DNA of 64,000 nucleotides from Io17-Chloro-G2 sp963663135 (GCA_963663135.2 CAXXRM010000001.1:1-64000); one strand, 5' to 3'; counted from the first letter of the stretch, positions 55,331 to 63,614 are shown. A program made the numbers and translations. The notes: generated from the letters alone by a model not told the origin.

Positions 55331-56191
55331 ATGGAGGCATTTGATTTGGGAGAATTCTCCCAAAATAACGACAATTGGGATTGGGAATTAGATAACACCC
55401 ACTACGTTCCCAAATTCATTCTGAAGCGGTTTGTGCCAAGAGGTGAAAAGAGTGGCAAGCTTGTGGTTTACGACAAGGTAGATGAATGCTTTTCGTTCCT
55501 GCCACCCAAAGGAGCCGCCTCGAAGCCAGGCTTCTATACTGTGGGGGCGGAGAAGGAACTCGCCAAGGTCGAAAGTAAAGCAGCCCAAATCTTGGAACGC
55601 AAACTCCTTAAATCAATTGGGTTAAGCCAAGCAGAGGAAGATATTCTACGTCTGTTCACCCTTCAGATGATGGGACGTGGGCCTGGGATGAGGAAAGAAT
55701 TACAGAAGACCGACTCCGATGCTAGAGGAAAGGTTGCAGAACTTAGAAGAAGGTTAGCTATTAAAGGAATAATAAAGGAAAGTTCTTGGTGGGACGACAA
55801 AGTAGAAAGGGGCATGGCTGCTAGCGCTTTGTGGTGTTTGGGCCCCGAAACGTCTCCTTCCAGAGCCTTAATTCAGACGATGGAGCGGCGGGTCTACATT
55901 TTGCCCGATCAGTTCCCATTAGTTATTGGGGACAACCCATGTATGTTTATCCATCATGGAAGAGGTTTAAATGCACTCGACTGCGAACTTGCTCTGGCAT
56001 TGTCACCATTTCACTTGCTTCATTTTAGCTGGGAGCCGGAGGGAGGATACATCTCATTGGGAAATGCGGAAAACGAAATTCGAACCCTTGACGCCAACAC
56101 TGTAGAAAGGTCTACTAAGTTTTTGTACGCCAATAGCAAAGATGCCATTGAACGGGCGTTGAAGAACCATGAGGCACTCCAACAGCGCTAA
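55331..56191 (+). CDS. DUF4238 protein
   Basis: 286 residues. The DUF4238 signature is NTHYVPKFILKRF near residue 23, followed by KLVVYDK, FYTVGAEKELAKVESKAAQI, LRLFTLQMMGRGPGMRK, then LPLVIGDNP-type PLVIGDNPCMFIHH and ALALSPFHLLHFSW. The family is common in defence islands but has no agreed biochemical role. Intact, clearly AT-richer than the flanking DNA, and free-standing, which fits a recently acquired single-gene module. Confidence 0.75.
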   Translation: MEAFDLGEFSQNNDNWDWELDNTHYVPKFILKRFVPRGEKSGKLVVYDKVDECFSFLPPKGAASKPGFYTVGAEKELAKVESKAAQILERKLLKSIGLSQAEEDILRLFTLQMMGRGPGMRKELQKTDSDARGKVAELRRRLAIKGIIKESSWWDDKVERGMAASALWCLGPETSPSRALIQTMERRVYILPDQFPLVIGDNPCMFIHHGRGLNALDCELALALSPFHLLHFSWEPEGGYISLGNAENEIRTLDANTVERSTKFLYANSKDAIERALKNHEALQQR

Positions 56192-56289
56192 TTCCGGCAT
56201 GGGCAAGGAGTTCCGCCATGGGCCCACGTGCCGTGGCGTAGACCAGCTTTTGCACACGATGCCGCGCCGTTCGGGGCAGCGGAATGGAG

Positions 56290-56450
56290 TCCCGCGTACC
56301 TGATGACCTCGGGTCCCATGGTTGGAGGTGCAGTGGCAACGTTATGGATGCAGGAGCTTCCAGGTGCAGGAAGATGTAAGGTGAAAAGCAAGTCAAGGTC
56401 GGGGAAAACCTGATAGAGGCCATCGACGAGGACCTGAACACGACCGGCCC
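56290..56450 (-). pseudogene. Third partial copy of the duplicated cluster's downstream region
   Basis: CTCGGGTC..ATGGTTGGAGGTGC and GAAAAGCAAGTCAAGGTCGG match 45302-45400 and 50896-50990. On the minus strand all three encode VLVDxxYQ..PDLDLLFTL-type sequence. Confidence 0.6.
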
Positions 56451-56573
56451 CAATTTCGACTTCGAGCTGTGGCAACCGGCGAGCAAAAACCATCGGAAAA
56501 TGCCCGATGACTCCCAAGGGGATTGAAACGGGAATTGGGGCATTATCCTGGCAATATCGGGGCCGCCCTGGTT

Positions 56574-56670
56574 TACCCGGAGCTGGCGCCGGACCCGGCG
56601 GGGAGCCTGGCCTCGGTGCCCTGATTCATACCCTCGGCGTCGGATGGGAGGACGCACTGCCGGCAGTTAT
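56574..56670 (+). pseudogene. Tyrosine recombinase 3'-end relic
   Basis: YPELAPDPAGSLASVP-stop, then ATTCATACCCTCGGCGTCGG and GACGCACTGCCGG, as after 40140 and, diverged, 37867. Confidence 0.65.
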
Positions 56671-56689
56671 GGGAGAACATCACGGGGGC

Positions 56690-56880
56690 TGCTTGGGCGG
56701 ACCTTCGACCGGCTCCAAGGTGATATCCTGCGGTCCCTCCCGCAGATTGTGGGTGCCCCGGTCCGCCAGCAGGTCGACAACGTGGTGGCTCAGACCCTTG
56801 GGCTGGATCCCGCGTGGGTTGATAGGGTTCGCCGGGAGATCGCCAGGGAGCCGTCGATTATGGACGCCAGGGCGGAGTAG
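56690..56880 (+). pseudogene. C-terminal fragment, possibly of a DNA methylase or restriction subunit
   Basis: LLGRTFDRLQGDILRSLPQI, VRQQVDNVVAQTLGLDPAWV and RREIAREPSIMDARAE-stop. The style recalls the tail of large N6-adenine DNA methylases; no catalytic motif is present. Its TAG is one base from the brnT start. Confidence 0.35.
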
Positions 56881-56881
56881 A

Positions 56882-57169
56882 ATGACACCAAGACCCGGCC
56901 CTCCCTACGAGTGGGACCAGGATAAAAGCGCCGAGACTTTCAGGACACGCGGCTTCAGCTTCAACCTGATTCAGCGATTCGACTGGAACGGGGCACTAAC
57001 CAGAAGGGACCTCCGCATCGCGAGCGAAGAGCGATGGATTTCCTTGGGGCTGGTTGATGAACGACTGCACGTTGTCGTATGGACACGGCGAGGCCCATAC
57101 ACCAGAATCATCAGCATGAGAAGATCGAACGACAGAGAGGTCGCTAGATATGCGCAGGCAAGAAGTTGA
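56882..57169 (+). CDS. brnT: BrnT-family ribonuclease toxin
   Basis: 95 residues from ATG 56882. YEWDQDKSAETFRTRGFSFN is the BrnT opening (normally F-WD--K---N---HG--F), and ERWISLGLVDERLHVVVWTRR with YTRIISMRRSNDREVARY completes the RelE-like fold. BrnT cuts RNA and stops growth unless bound by BrnA. It overlaps brnA by 20 bases, the usual order. The HGIxF-type His is replaced by RTRGFSF, so activity may be reduced. Confidence 0.8.
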   Translation: MTPRPGPPYEWDQDKSAETFRTRGFSFNLIQRFDWNGALTRRDLRIASEERWISLGLVDERLHVVVWTRRGPYTRIISMRRSNDREVARYAQARS

Positions 57170-57548
57170 AATTCTGACCACCAATGCCGGTGATCGGATC
57201 ATCCTGCCCACCGCCGAAGAGAATCAGGCGATCAACGAACAGATAGACAGCGATCCCGAAGACTTCGAGTTGGACGACGCCTGGTTCGAGGGCGCGAAGA
57301 CCACAAAGGAGCTCTTCCCCGAGGCCTACGAACGGGCGGTGCGCCAGAAGGAGGCACTGAATGCCGGTCTCATCCAGCGGGTTACCGTCACACTGGACAG
57401 GGAGACGATAGCCTGGTTCAAGGCCCAGACGGGGGAGGACATGGAGACCGGAGGTACCCGGTGGCTGGAGTTGGTCGCACAGACCCTCCGGGATCATGCC
57501 CAGGTCAATGCCGGGCCTGATCTTCAGTCCCCGCCCTCGGGGGGGTGA
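57150..57548 (+). CDS. brnA: BrnA-family antitoxin
   Basis: 132 residues. The C-terminal ribbon-helix-helix is seen in QRVTVTLDRETIAWFKAQTG, then RWLELVAQTLRDHAQ; the N-terminal half (ILPTAEENQAINEQIDSDPE, DFELDDAWFEGAKTTKELFP) is the toxin-binding part. BrnA usually represses its own operon through the ribbon-helix-helix. A short Pro-rich tail follows. Confidence 0.85.
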   Translation: MRRQEVEILTTNAGDRIILPTAEENQAINEQIDSDPEDFELDDAWFEGAKTTKELFPEAYERAVRQKEALNAGLIQRVTVTLDRETIAWFKAQTGEDMETGGTRWLELVAQTLRDHAQVNAGPDLQSPPSGG

Positions 57549-57741
57549 CTCCAGGGGCGAGAGGCCTCAGCATATCCGGATCTGCTACATCAGGCAGGCG
57601 AATCAACAAAGGACAACCACACTGGTCAACAATGCCGGGCTGATCCTTCCGGCCACGTTGGCTTTGCACCTGGGCCTACTCCAACCAGTTGGCCGGCATC
57701 TGGGTCGCGCTCCAGACCGAGCCAATCGTGGCGATTAGATT

Positions 57742-59061
57742 ATGACGCTGGTGGCTCCCGCCCTGGCCGGGGGCGACTGCATCGAACACGCCGACGTGTT
57801 GTGCACCGGGAACTATGAGGATATGGTCATGGGAGATACGGGCAAATTGCCTGCCCGGGAGGCACTGCAGAACCTCGTTATGGACGAGGACTTGCAGCGC
57901 CTGGAAGATCTTTTAGCCGAGTTCAACCTTTTCGACGTGCTGAAGATCGAACGACGGGAGCGTCAGCACTCAGCGTTGCTGGCTTGGCTACTCGATCCCC
58001 GAGGTTCTCACGGGCTGAGGGATTACTTCCTTCGCAGGTTCCTGTCGGCGGCCGCGGCAGATGCACATGAGCGGAATATTGCCAACGTAACTCCGCTCGA
58101 CGTGGACGGATGGAAACTGGGCAGCGTCGAGGTCGCAACTGAGCGCCACAACATCGACATACTTATAGTCGATGAGGAGGACGCTTTGGTCTGCTTTATC
58201 GAGAACAAGGTCGGATCAGGAGAACATTCCGACCAGCTATCCAAATACCTAGACACGGTATCTCACGAATACGAGGACCTGACTCCGCTCCCAATATTCC
58301 TGACACCGGAGGGCCTGGAACCAGAGTCAGACTTTGACTCAAGCCGCTACATTCCGATGGACTACGGGAAAGTAGCGGCCCTGATTGATCGCACCCTACA
58401 GACCCGAAGCTCGACCATCAGTATCAGCGTGGCAGGTTTCATGGAGCAGTACGCCCGCACCCTCCGGAGGCATGTTTTGAATACACCTGACAATGTGGAA
58501 GAGTTGGCGCTACAGATATACAACAACCACCGGGATGCCATAGACCTAATCATCAACGCCATGCCCGCGGCCGATGCAAAGGACTGGGACCTGCTCGATT
58601 CGATGATCGAGAGCTACCAACCCCTTCTGCAGCCCGACTTCCACAACAAAGGGTACCACCGTTTCTTTGCTCCCGGGCTTGAAGAGGTGCCAGAGCTCAC
58701 ACAGGGATCTGGCTGGACAGAGTCGAACCGTCTCTTGCTGTTCGAGCTCAGGTACAGGTCCAGGAGGCTCAACTTGATCGTTGGGCCTGGCCCGGAGGAG
58801 ACACGGCAGCGGCTCTACCAACTTGCACAAAGAGATGGCAGGATACCTGGCGTGGCCATGAGGAAGGCCACGAGCTTAAGCAAGTCCTTTCACACCGTTT
58901 ACAGCAAGCTGCTCCTTTCACCGGATGGAGGGGAGTTGCCCGATTATGAGAAAGGAAATGTCCAGGTTGAGGGCGCAGTCGCCTCTTTCTTCACCAACGA
59001 CTACTGGCCGCTCGTGAACGCCATCCGCGCAGAATTCGGTTTGGCACAACTTCCTGCGTGA
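57742..59061 (+). CDS. PD-(D/E)XK nuclease-superfamily protein (PDDEXK_4-like)
   Basis: 439 residues from ATG 57742; ATG 57824 or 57830 is a possible later start. Signature NLFDVLKIERRERQHSALLA and WLLDPRGSHGLRDYFLRRFL, then the nuclease core ERHNIDILIVDEEDALVCFI-ENK (E134, D139, E154, K156) and Q165 in SDQLSKYL. The C-terminal half (VAGFMEQYARTLRRHVL) is helical. Such proteins occur as stand-alone defence-island nucleases. Intact; no modification partner seen. Confidence 0.8.
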   Translation: MTLVAPALAGGDCIEHADVLCTGNYEDMVMGDTGKLPAREALQNLVMDEDLQRLEDLLAEFNLFDVLKIERRERQHSALLAWLLDPRGSHGLRDYFLRRFLSAAAADAHERNIANVTPLDVDGWKLGSVEVATERHNIDILIVDEEDALVCFIENKVGSGEHSDQLSKYLDTVSHEYEDLTPLPIFLTPEGLEPESDFDSSRYIPMDYGKVAALIDRTLQTRSSTISISVAGFMEQYARTLRRHVLNTPDNVEELALQIYNNHRDAIDLIINAMPAADAKDWDLLDSMIESYQPLLQPDFHNKGYHRFFAPGLEEVPELTQGSGWTESNRLLLFELRYRSRRLNLIVGPGPEETRQRLYQLAQRDGRIPGVAMRKATSLSKSFHTVYSKLLLSPDGGELPDYEKGNVQVEGAVASFFTNDYWPLVNAIRAEFGLAQLPA

Positions 59062-59278
59062 GACAGTGGGACAGTGGGACAGTCACCCCGGTCGTCATCA
59101 CATCGAGATTGAACCCGGCCCAAGTGGCCCAGGCGGAAGCGGCGGGAGTGACCACTTTCGTCATGGCGTATCCCTGAACCAGTCCAGGACCCTCGCAATT
59201 ACTCCCCTGGTGCCACGATGGCATCGGGGTTTGGGCTAATCCCCAGCAATTGATCACACCCGATTCGGAGGAGAAGAG

Positions 59279-59479
59279 ATGGACATCTACCAGTTGGACC
59301 ACATTCTTCACGAACCCGAGGAGAGCGAAGGCTGGATATACCTGGCAGAGGTCCCAACCCTATCACAGTCCCGACAAACCCTAAAATCCCCGGGGGCAGG
59401 AAACGCTGATGCCCAGGGTCACCGGGAGAACCACAGCCACACACATCAAACGCTCAAGTACATGGAGACGAACAAATGA
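59279..59479 (+). pseudogene. HicB-like antitoxin N-terminal fragment (tentative)
   Basis: GGAGGAG lies just before ATG 59279. MDIYQLDHILHEPEESEGWI, then YLAEVPTLSQSR resembles the HicB start (YxAEVPxLPGC), after which the sequence leaves the family and ends at 59479, overlapping the next ATG. Confidence 0.4.
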
Positions 59480-59819
59480 CCGAGAGACAAGAGAACTTCC
59501 ATCAGGAACAAGCCAAAAAGATTCTTCACAAAGCCGAGACAGAAATGACATCCAGCGGGTCGCAAAGCGGCCACGTATCCGCCGCCATCGCCCAGGTCCA
59601 CGCCACCCTCTACCTCGCAGAAGTCATAAAGTCCCACGGCCAAGCCGCCAAACCCAACGAACAGGAAACCCCACCCCGTCCCAGGGCAAGACCGATAAGT
59701 GCGCTTACTGCGAAGGTACATTCCCCGAGGATGCCCTCAACTACTCTTCCAATGTCCCAGCCTGCGCACCCTGCCAGAAGGTCTTCAACCCCAACGCCAA
59801 ACGCCCAAACCCCAGATAA
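59476..59819 (+). pseudogene. Small helical protein with C-terminal zinc ribbon, frameshifted
   Basis: ATG 59476: FHQEQAKKILHKAETEMTSS and GHVSAAIAQVHATLYLAEVI, then near 59680 one shift leads to GKTDKCAYCEGTFPEDALNY and ACAPCQKVFNPNAKR-stop. Two CxxC pairs make a zinc ribbon. About 113 residues. It overlaps the previous gene by four bases. Confidence 0.55.
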
Positions 59820-59915
59820 GCCCAAAGGCCCAAGGCCAAACGCCCAAGGCCAAAGACCCAAGGCCAACGCCAAAGACCCAAGGCCAACGCCAAACGCCAA
59901 ACGCCCAGCCCCCAG
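59805..59915. repeat. Degenerate tandem repeats
   Basis: Imperfect repeats of CCCAAGGCCAA(C)GCCAAAGAC-type units, about 10 and 20 bases long. No function seen. Confidence 0.7.
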
Positions 59916-59927
59916 GAGAAGAGCCCC

Positions 59928-60080
59928 GTGACATCAGACGAATACCAGGCTGAACTCCAGACAAAACTCCTGGACCTCTGCGCCCAGCACTGGGGCGATG
60001 CCCCCGAACTCAAGGTCAACGTCAAACCCGCCAAGAAGACCAGGACGTCTTCCGCCGGTAGACCAACACCTCGCAGTTAG
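59928..60080 (+). CDS. Very small hypothetical protein
   Basis: 50 residues from GTG 59928 with AGGAGAAG upstream: VTSDEYQAELQTKLLDLCAQ, HWGDAPELKVNVKPAKKTRT. Hydrophobic-polar pattern looks coding; no family. Confidence 0.4.
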   Translation: MTSDEYQAELQTKLLDLCAQHWGDAPELKVNVKPAKKTRTSSAGRPTPRS

Positions 60081-60421
60081 CCCGGGCTTTCAGCCAGCAA
60101 AGCATCCCCCCCTTGCCCACAAACCAACGTCCGGAGACCGGTGCGCGTCCACCAACGCTCCAAGACCAACACTCCAAGACCAGTGTCCCCCACAAACCCA
60201 AAACGCCCAGGGTCAAATGCCCCAAGTTCAACAACGGACTCCCTTCCCCACAGGTCGGGGAGTCCCGGGGCTTCGACCCCAATTCGCCGTCCGGTCCTCT
60301 GTAACCAGCCCGGACGTCTCACAGAACTTCGTCACTAAAATCAACCCCAGAGAAAATTGCGCTACTCGAAATCAAAATCGAGAGCGCGATTTGCATCCAC
60401 CAACAGACCGGGCCGTGTGGG
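60081..60421. other. Region without confident genes
   Basis: C-rich sequence with loose CCAAGACCA repeats at 60150-60190. No gene recognised. Confidence 0.35.
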
Positions 60422-60736
60422 CTAAAGTCCACACCGCGGGCGAAAAATGCAGCCTTCCAGGACGTTATGGAGGAAATCGTTTCCGTTCCATGTCAGCCGA
60501 CAAACAGGGTAGCCACCGTACCCGCCACGAGTCGTCTCAATCAGGCCTGCCTGTTCCATAATGGCGATGTGGTAATACAAGGTTTCAGCATCCGGGCACA
60601 CATCCGCAGGGAGCAGCACTGAATTGGGTTGCTTTATGATGCGCTCGTGTTCAGGGGCCACTACATACGTGAACCCGGCACCCCAGTCGCCTTTGGATGT
60701 ATTGACACCGCGCAGAATCCTAAGGACGAGTTCCAT
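60422..60736 (-). CDS. DUF2513-like protein
   Basis: 104 residues. MELVLRILRGVN at the start, AETLYYHIAIMEQAGLIETT in the middle and CRLTWNGNDFLHNV near the end are the DUF2513 pattern, a winged-helix-like fold frequent in phages and mobile elements. DNA binding is likely but untested. Not near any partner that would tell its role. Confidence 0.7.
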   Translation of the reverse strand: MELVLRILRGVNTSKGDWGAGFTYVVAPEHERIIKQPNSVLLPADVCPDAETLYYHIAIMEQAGLIETTRGGYGGYPVCRLTWNGNDFLHNVLEGCIFRPRCGL

Positions 60737-60865
60737 ATTACGTTCTATCGCGCGCCTCCTTGACCGAAAGTGGGGGGATTGTTTTGGAGATGCCGCTCTC
60801 GTTTTCGGTCACTGTTCTGCTCTCCGGTGGATGTGGATACATTGCACGTTGATTCGGGGATTCTT

Positions 60866-60935
60866 GCTCAGAAAACCTGGCTCAGAAAACCTGGCTCAGA
60901 AAACCTGGGCTTGAAAGCCTGGCTCAGAAAACTTG
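60866..60935. repeat. Five 14-bp tandem repeats
   Basis: GCTCAGAAAACCTG three times exactly (60866-60907), one diverged unit (60908-60921) and one with a single change (60922-60935). They cover the 3' end of the gene below. Confidence 0.9.
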
Positions 60936-61405
60936 GCCTGGAAATCCTGATTGAGGCGGACCTGCCGGGACGCCATGAACGCGGCCAGGTAGACTTGTCC
61001 TATTACGCCCGAGTGGATTTCGCGGCCCACCTCTCCGCTGACCATGTCCTCTTCGTCGGTGTGGTTCGCCCGAAGTCTTCCAAAGACCTCTGTGATTGAC
61101 TTTGCCAGGGCTGTGAGTGGCAGGCATTTGGGGCAATTGTGCTTGTAGAGCGTTGGGCCTGGGTCGTCCTCGTCGATGTATCCCGCCGCGGCGTGCTCGT
61201 TGCTGTACGTTGTGCAGGTCTTCATGAGAGCAGAGTTGATGGTCTTGAGGGCGGCGTCCTGGGCATCCCATGCCAGTTGGGCTGCGGTCATCCAGTGGTC
61301 ATTCTCTTCCGTGTGCTCGGCGTAGTTCACGGCGTTGGCGTATTCCAGCGCCCTGTCCCTGGTCTCCCGGAGCATTTCCGGGATGTTTGTGAGGTCCGAT
61401 TTCAT
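60896..61405 (-). CDS. Hypothetical protein ending in 14-bp repeats
   Basis: 169 residues, ATG 61405 behind AAAGGTGA. Helical N-terminal part (MLRETRDRALEYANAVNYAE, WMTAAQLAWDAQDAALKTIN), a CPKC knuckle in HNCPKCLPLTALAKS, and GEVGREIHSGVIGQVYLAAF. The last residues (FQAKFSEPGFQAQVF) are encoded by the repeats, so the tail and stop depend on repeat number, since 14 is not a multiple of three. No family. Confidence 0.6.
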   Translation of the reverse strand: MKSDLTNIPEMLRETRDRALEYANAVNYAEHTEENDHWMTAAQLAWDAQDAALKTINSALMKTCTTYSNEHAAAGYIDEDDPGPTLYKHNCPKCLPLTALAKSITEVFGRLRANHTDEEDMVSGEVGREIHSGVIGQVYLAAFMASRQVRLNQDFQAKFSEPGFQAQVF

Positions 61406-61890
61406 GGGTCACCTTTTCTTTTGTCTCCCGCGGGGCTGGTTTGCTCCCTGCGGGGCCGGCTGGGTATTCGCTGCCCCCAGCTGTTGGCGTGGTATCAGGC
61501 GGACTGGGTGAAGAGGTTGGGATACTCTGGCGTTATCCTGTTCCAGACTTCCTGATTCGGGGTCTGATTCGGGTTCTCTTTTTTCCCGTCTTCCTGGCGC
61601 AGGTCATTTCCGTCCATATCCCACCATGTGCCAGCCAACCCGCCCTCGTCCCAGTTGAACCTGAAGGCCGCGAGGTCCAAGAACTCGCTCTTCCTGGCGA
61701 CGCTCCAGTTCTCGGGGTTTGCCGGGATGAGTGGCGTCAGCCGTCTCTGACGGAGGTGGTTGTTGATCCCTTCCCGGAGGAACTGGATGTCGCTTCCCCT
61801 GGTCCGGCGTCCGCTGTCGTCCGGCGGGGCCCCCAGCATGTCGTCTGTCAGGTCCACCTGGACTCCCAGGTTGTCTAGGGCCCACAGGGC

Positions 61891-61920
61891 CTCGCCGACC
61901 CTCGCCGACCCTCGCCGACC
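61891..61920. repeat. 10-bp tandem repeat, three copies, inside a gene
   Basis: CTCGCCGACC three times without a mismatch; copy-number change alters the reading frame of the gene at 61495-62165. Confidence 0.95.
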
Positions 61921-61962
61921 CTGTTCAGGGGGATTGCCACCTCGTAGTGGACTTTCATCTGG

Positions 61963-62058
61963 GGTTCCTGTGCCGGTTCCTGTGCCGGTTCCTGTGCCGG
62001 TTCCTGTGCCGGTTCCTGTGCCGAGTCCTGTGCCGGGTCCTGTGCCGGGTCTTCCGCC
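61963..62058. repeat. 12-bp tandem repeat, eight copies, inside a gene
   Basis: GGTTCCTGTGCC five times, then three diverged units. Being a multiple of three it only changes the length of the PAQE linker. Confidence 0.95.
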
Positions 62059-62162
62059 AGGTCTTGCTGGTCTCCCGTTTTCTCCTTCGGGAATAAACTG
62101 GTGTATTCCTTGATCACCTCGCTCCACTGCTCGCCGTGCTCCCACCAGGTGTATTCGATGTT

Positions 62163-62378
62163 CATCCTGCAGGCTTACGGGGACGACCTCAAGCCTGGTG
62201 TCAATGGCGGAGGCATGTTGGGCCACTGGGGCGGAGTTGGAGTACCCAACCTCGACCTGCCAGGCTCTATCATCAATCTTCGGTGACTCCCCGCGGGCTG
62301 TGTGCTCCACGCCGCGCCGTAGGCTGTCTGTAAGTCCTGGACCACCCGCTCGATGTACGTTGATACTTCTTCGCCCAC
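62163..62378 (-). pseudogene. Small hypothetical protein, frameshifted
   Basis: GTG 62378 reads GEEVSTYIERVVQDLQTAYG, then after one shift near 62290 SPKIDDRAWQVEVGYSNSAP and QHASAIDTRLEVVP; a stop lies next to the following ATG 62165. About 70 residues, no family. Confidence 0.45.
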
Positions 62379-62381
62379 GTC

Positions 62382-62669
62382 TCATACCCCTTCTGGTTTC
62401 AGTCTGTCCCCATGAATCCACTCTGCAGCTCGCTCTTCCCAGAGAGCGACGTTTGCAACGAATCCGTCATAGTGCGGTTGGGCGGTCGACACGCCACGAA
62501 TGATCTCGTCAGGTGTCCGGCCAGTTACGTAACACATGCCGGCTACAAACATCCCCACGTTCCCCGGCGCCCACGATTCGGCGCATTCCTCCCGGATCGA
62601 TTCCAGCCGTCTTTCCACTCGTTGCTTCCGTTCGGCCTCACGTCGGTTCTGTTCTGCCCACCTGCCCAT
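62382..62669 (-). CDS. Small hypothetical protein
   Basis: 95 residues, ATG 62669 behind AGGTGGTGA. Strongly helical charged start (RWAEQNRREAERKQRVERRL), then NVGMFVAGMCYVTGRTPDEI and GVSTAQPHYDGFVANVALWE. First of the minus-strand group running to 60896. No family. Confidence 0.55.
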   Translation of the reverse strand: MGRWAEQNRREAERKQRVERRLESIREECAESWAPGNVGMFVAGMCYVTGRTPDEIIRGVSTAQPHYDGFVANVALWEERAAEWIHGDRLKPEGV

Positions 62670-62839
62670 GATTCACCACCTAAGCCACGTACAGGCCCCC
62701 CTGGCGAGTGGTATTAGAGAACACCACAAACAGCCGGTGAATCAACCTGTGCGGGCACTGGTGGTCAACTAGCTCCCAGTCCACCAGGACCCCAGCCGAT
62801 CGGCGGCGCCCTGGTCGACACTGTTCAATGTCGGCATGG

Positions 62840-63005
62840 TTACGCCGCCATCAATTCAGGGACTCGCACGTCAACCTTGGCGCCGGCGCAATCGTTACGT
62901 TGGTCTATAACCTTGGTGGTTCCACGTATTGCGACCTGGGCGCCGCTCGGATAGTTGGTGGTGGACTTGTAGCAGGTGTCGCACCTCAATGCGCGCCTTT
63001 TTCAA
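62840..63005 (-). pseudogene. Small CxxC protein, divergent partner of the hairpin-controlled gene
   Basis: TTG 63005 lies five bases from AGGAGGA (complement 63011-63017) and reads MKKARIE; with one base removed near 62985 it continues CDTCYKSTTNYPSGAQVAIR and CAGAKVDVRVPELMAA-stop. If no base is in error the start is TTG 62989. About 54 residues; one CxxC and a further Cys could bind zinc. Confidence 0.5.
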
Positions 63006-63009
63006 TCCG

Positions 63010-63065
63010 GTCCTCCTGGGGGTTGGCCCGTCCTCTGGACGGCCCAGGCCAACCCCCAGGAGGAC
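63010..63065. promoter_or_regulatory. Perfect 19-bp inverted repeat holding the ribosome-binding sites of two divergent genes
   Basis: GTCCTCCTGGGGGTTGGCC (63010-63028) pairs with 63047-63065; the 18-base loop itself folds (CGTCC-TCT-GGACG). Each outer arm end contains AGGAGGA when read toward its gene: six bases from ATG 63071 and five from TTG 63005. In RNA the stem would hide the ribosome-binding site. Confidence 0.75.
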
Positions 63066-63070
63066 TTGTC

Positions 63071-63361
63071 ATGCCAGATACCCAACCCGAACCACTGACC
63101 CCTCACCAGGCGTTTCTCGAGGCCTTCGAGGAACTCCTGGTCGAATACCTAGAAGCCGCCCTCGAGGACGCCGGGCTCTCCGACGCCCAGGTGGAAGAAC
63201 TGATGGCTGCCGGCTGGGACGCCGGCCGAGCTGCAGGACTCAAGGAACTTAGGTCCCACGACCCGGCCGCCCACGACCTCGTATCGTGTCGATGCTGGTG
63301 TTGCGAAGCCGTGCAGATTGTTGGGGCTAGGTGGTGGGCGCCGGTCGTCGGCCGCTCCTAA
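63071..63361 (+). CDS. Small acidic hypothetical protein
   Basis: 96 residues; ATG 63071 chosen because AGGAGGA (63058-63064) is at ideal spacing and the longer frame from 62828 crosses the hairpin. The acidic helical body is HQAFLEAFEELLVEYLEAAL and AQVEELMAAGWDAGRAAGLK; the tail has CRCWCC. No family recognised. Expression is probably limited by the hairpin. Confidence 0.6.
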   Translation: MPDTQPEPLTPHQAFLEAFEELLVEYLEAALEDAGLSDAQVEELMAAGWDAGRAAGLKELRSHDPAAHDLVSCRCWCCEAVQIVGARWWAPVVGRS

Positions 63362-63416
63362 CCCTCCCGACCCTGGCCCCTACGCGCTCGATTTGACTAA
63401 CAGGGTTCCCTTTGGG

Positions 63417-63614
63417 TTATTCCTTGTCGTCCCATTGCTTCCGCCAAACTTCTACAATCTCCGGTGGAATCAAAGCCAATTCCTCCGGCGTCTCGATTAG
63501 GTGTTGGTGTCCCTGCTCGTAGACACCGTGGGAATGGGCAAAGGTTGGGACAATCCGGTCTGTCTCATCGGTGAAAAGCCTGGCATGGGTATGCTTGTGG
63601 GGGGCGGAGTTCAT
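63417..63614 (-). CDS. Small hypothetical protein
   Basis: 65 residues, ATG 63614 behind TAGGAGGTAG and overlapping the stop of the previous gene (ATGA). His-rich start MNSAPHKHTHARLFTDETDR, then TPEELALIPPEIVEVWRKQW. No family. Confidence 0.6.
   Translation of the reverse strand: MNSAPHKHTHARLFTDETDRIVPTFAHSHGVYEQGHQHLIETPEELALIPPEIVEVWRKQWDDKE

Larger units (their letters stand above)
61495..62165 (-). pseudogene. Repeat-containing hypothetical protein, out of frame at a 10-bp tandem repeat
   Basis: ATG 62165 opens MNIEYTWWEHGEQWSEVIKE, followed by a PAQE/PAQD linker (eight 12-bp units, 61963-62058) and MKVHYEVAIPLNRVGE. Three exact copies of a 10-bp unit (61891-61920) then throw the frame; past them the other frame continues ALWALDNLGVQVDLTDDMLG, FLREGINNHLRQRRLTPLIP and NPENWSVARKSEFLDLAAFR to the stop at 61495. 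One or four copies of the unit would leave the gene in frame. The product would be about 220 residues. Confidence 0.65.

Noticed and set aside
60866..60935. CRISPR-like array
   Set aside because: 14-bp units directly abutting, no unique spacers, no cas genes in the window.
61963..62058. CRISPR-like array
   Set aside because: Contiguous 12-bp units without spacers, encoding a PAQE linker.
62828..63361. 177-residue plus-strand gene
   Set aside because: Would cross the 19-bp hairpin and overlap the divergent small gene; ATG 63071 has the ribosome-binding site.
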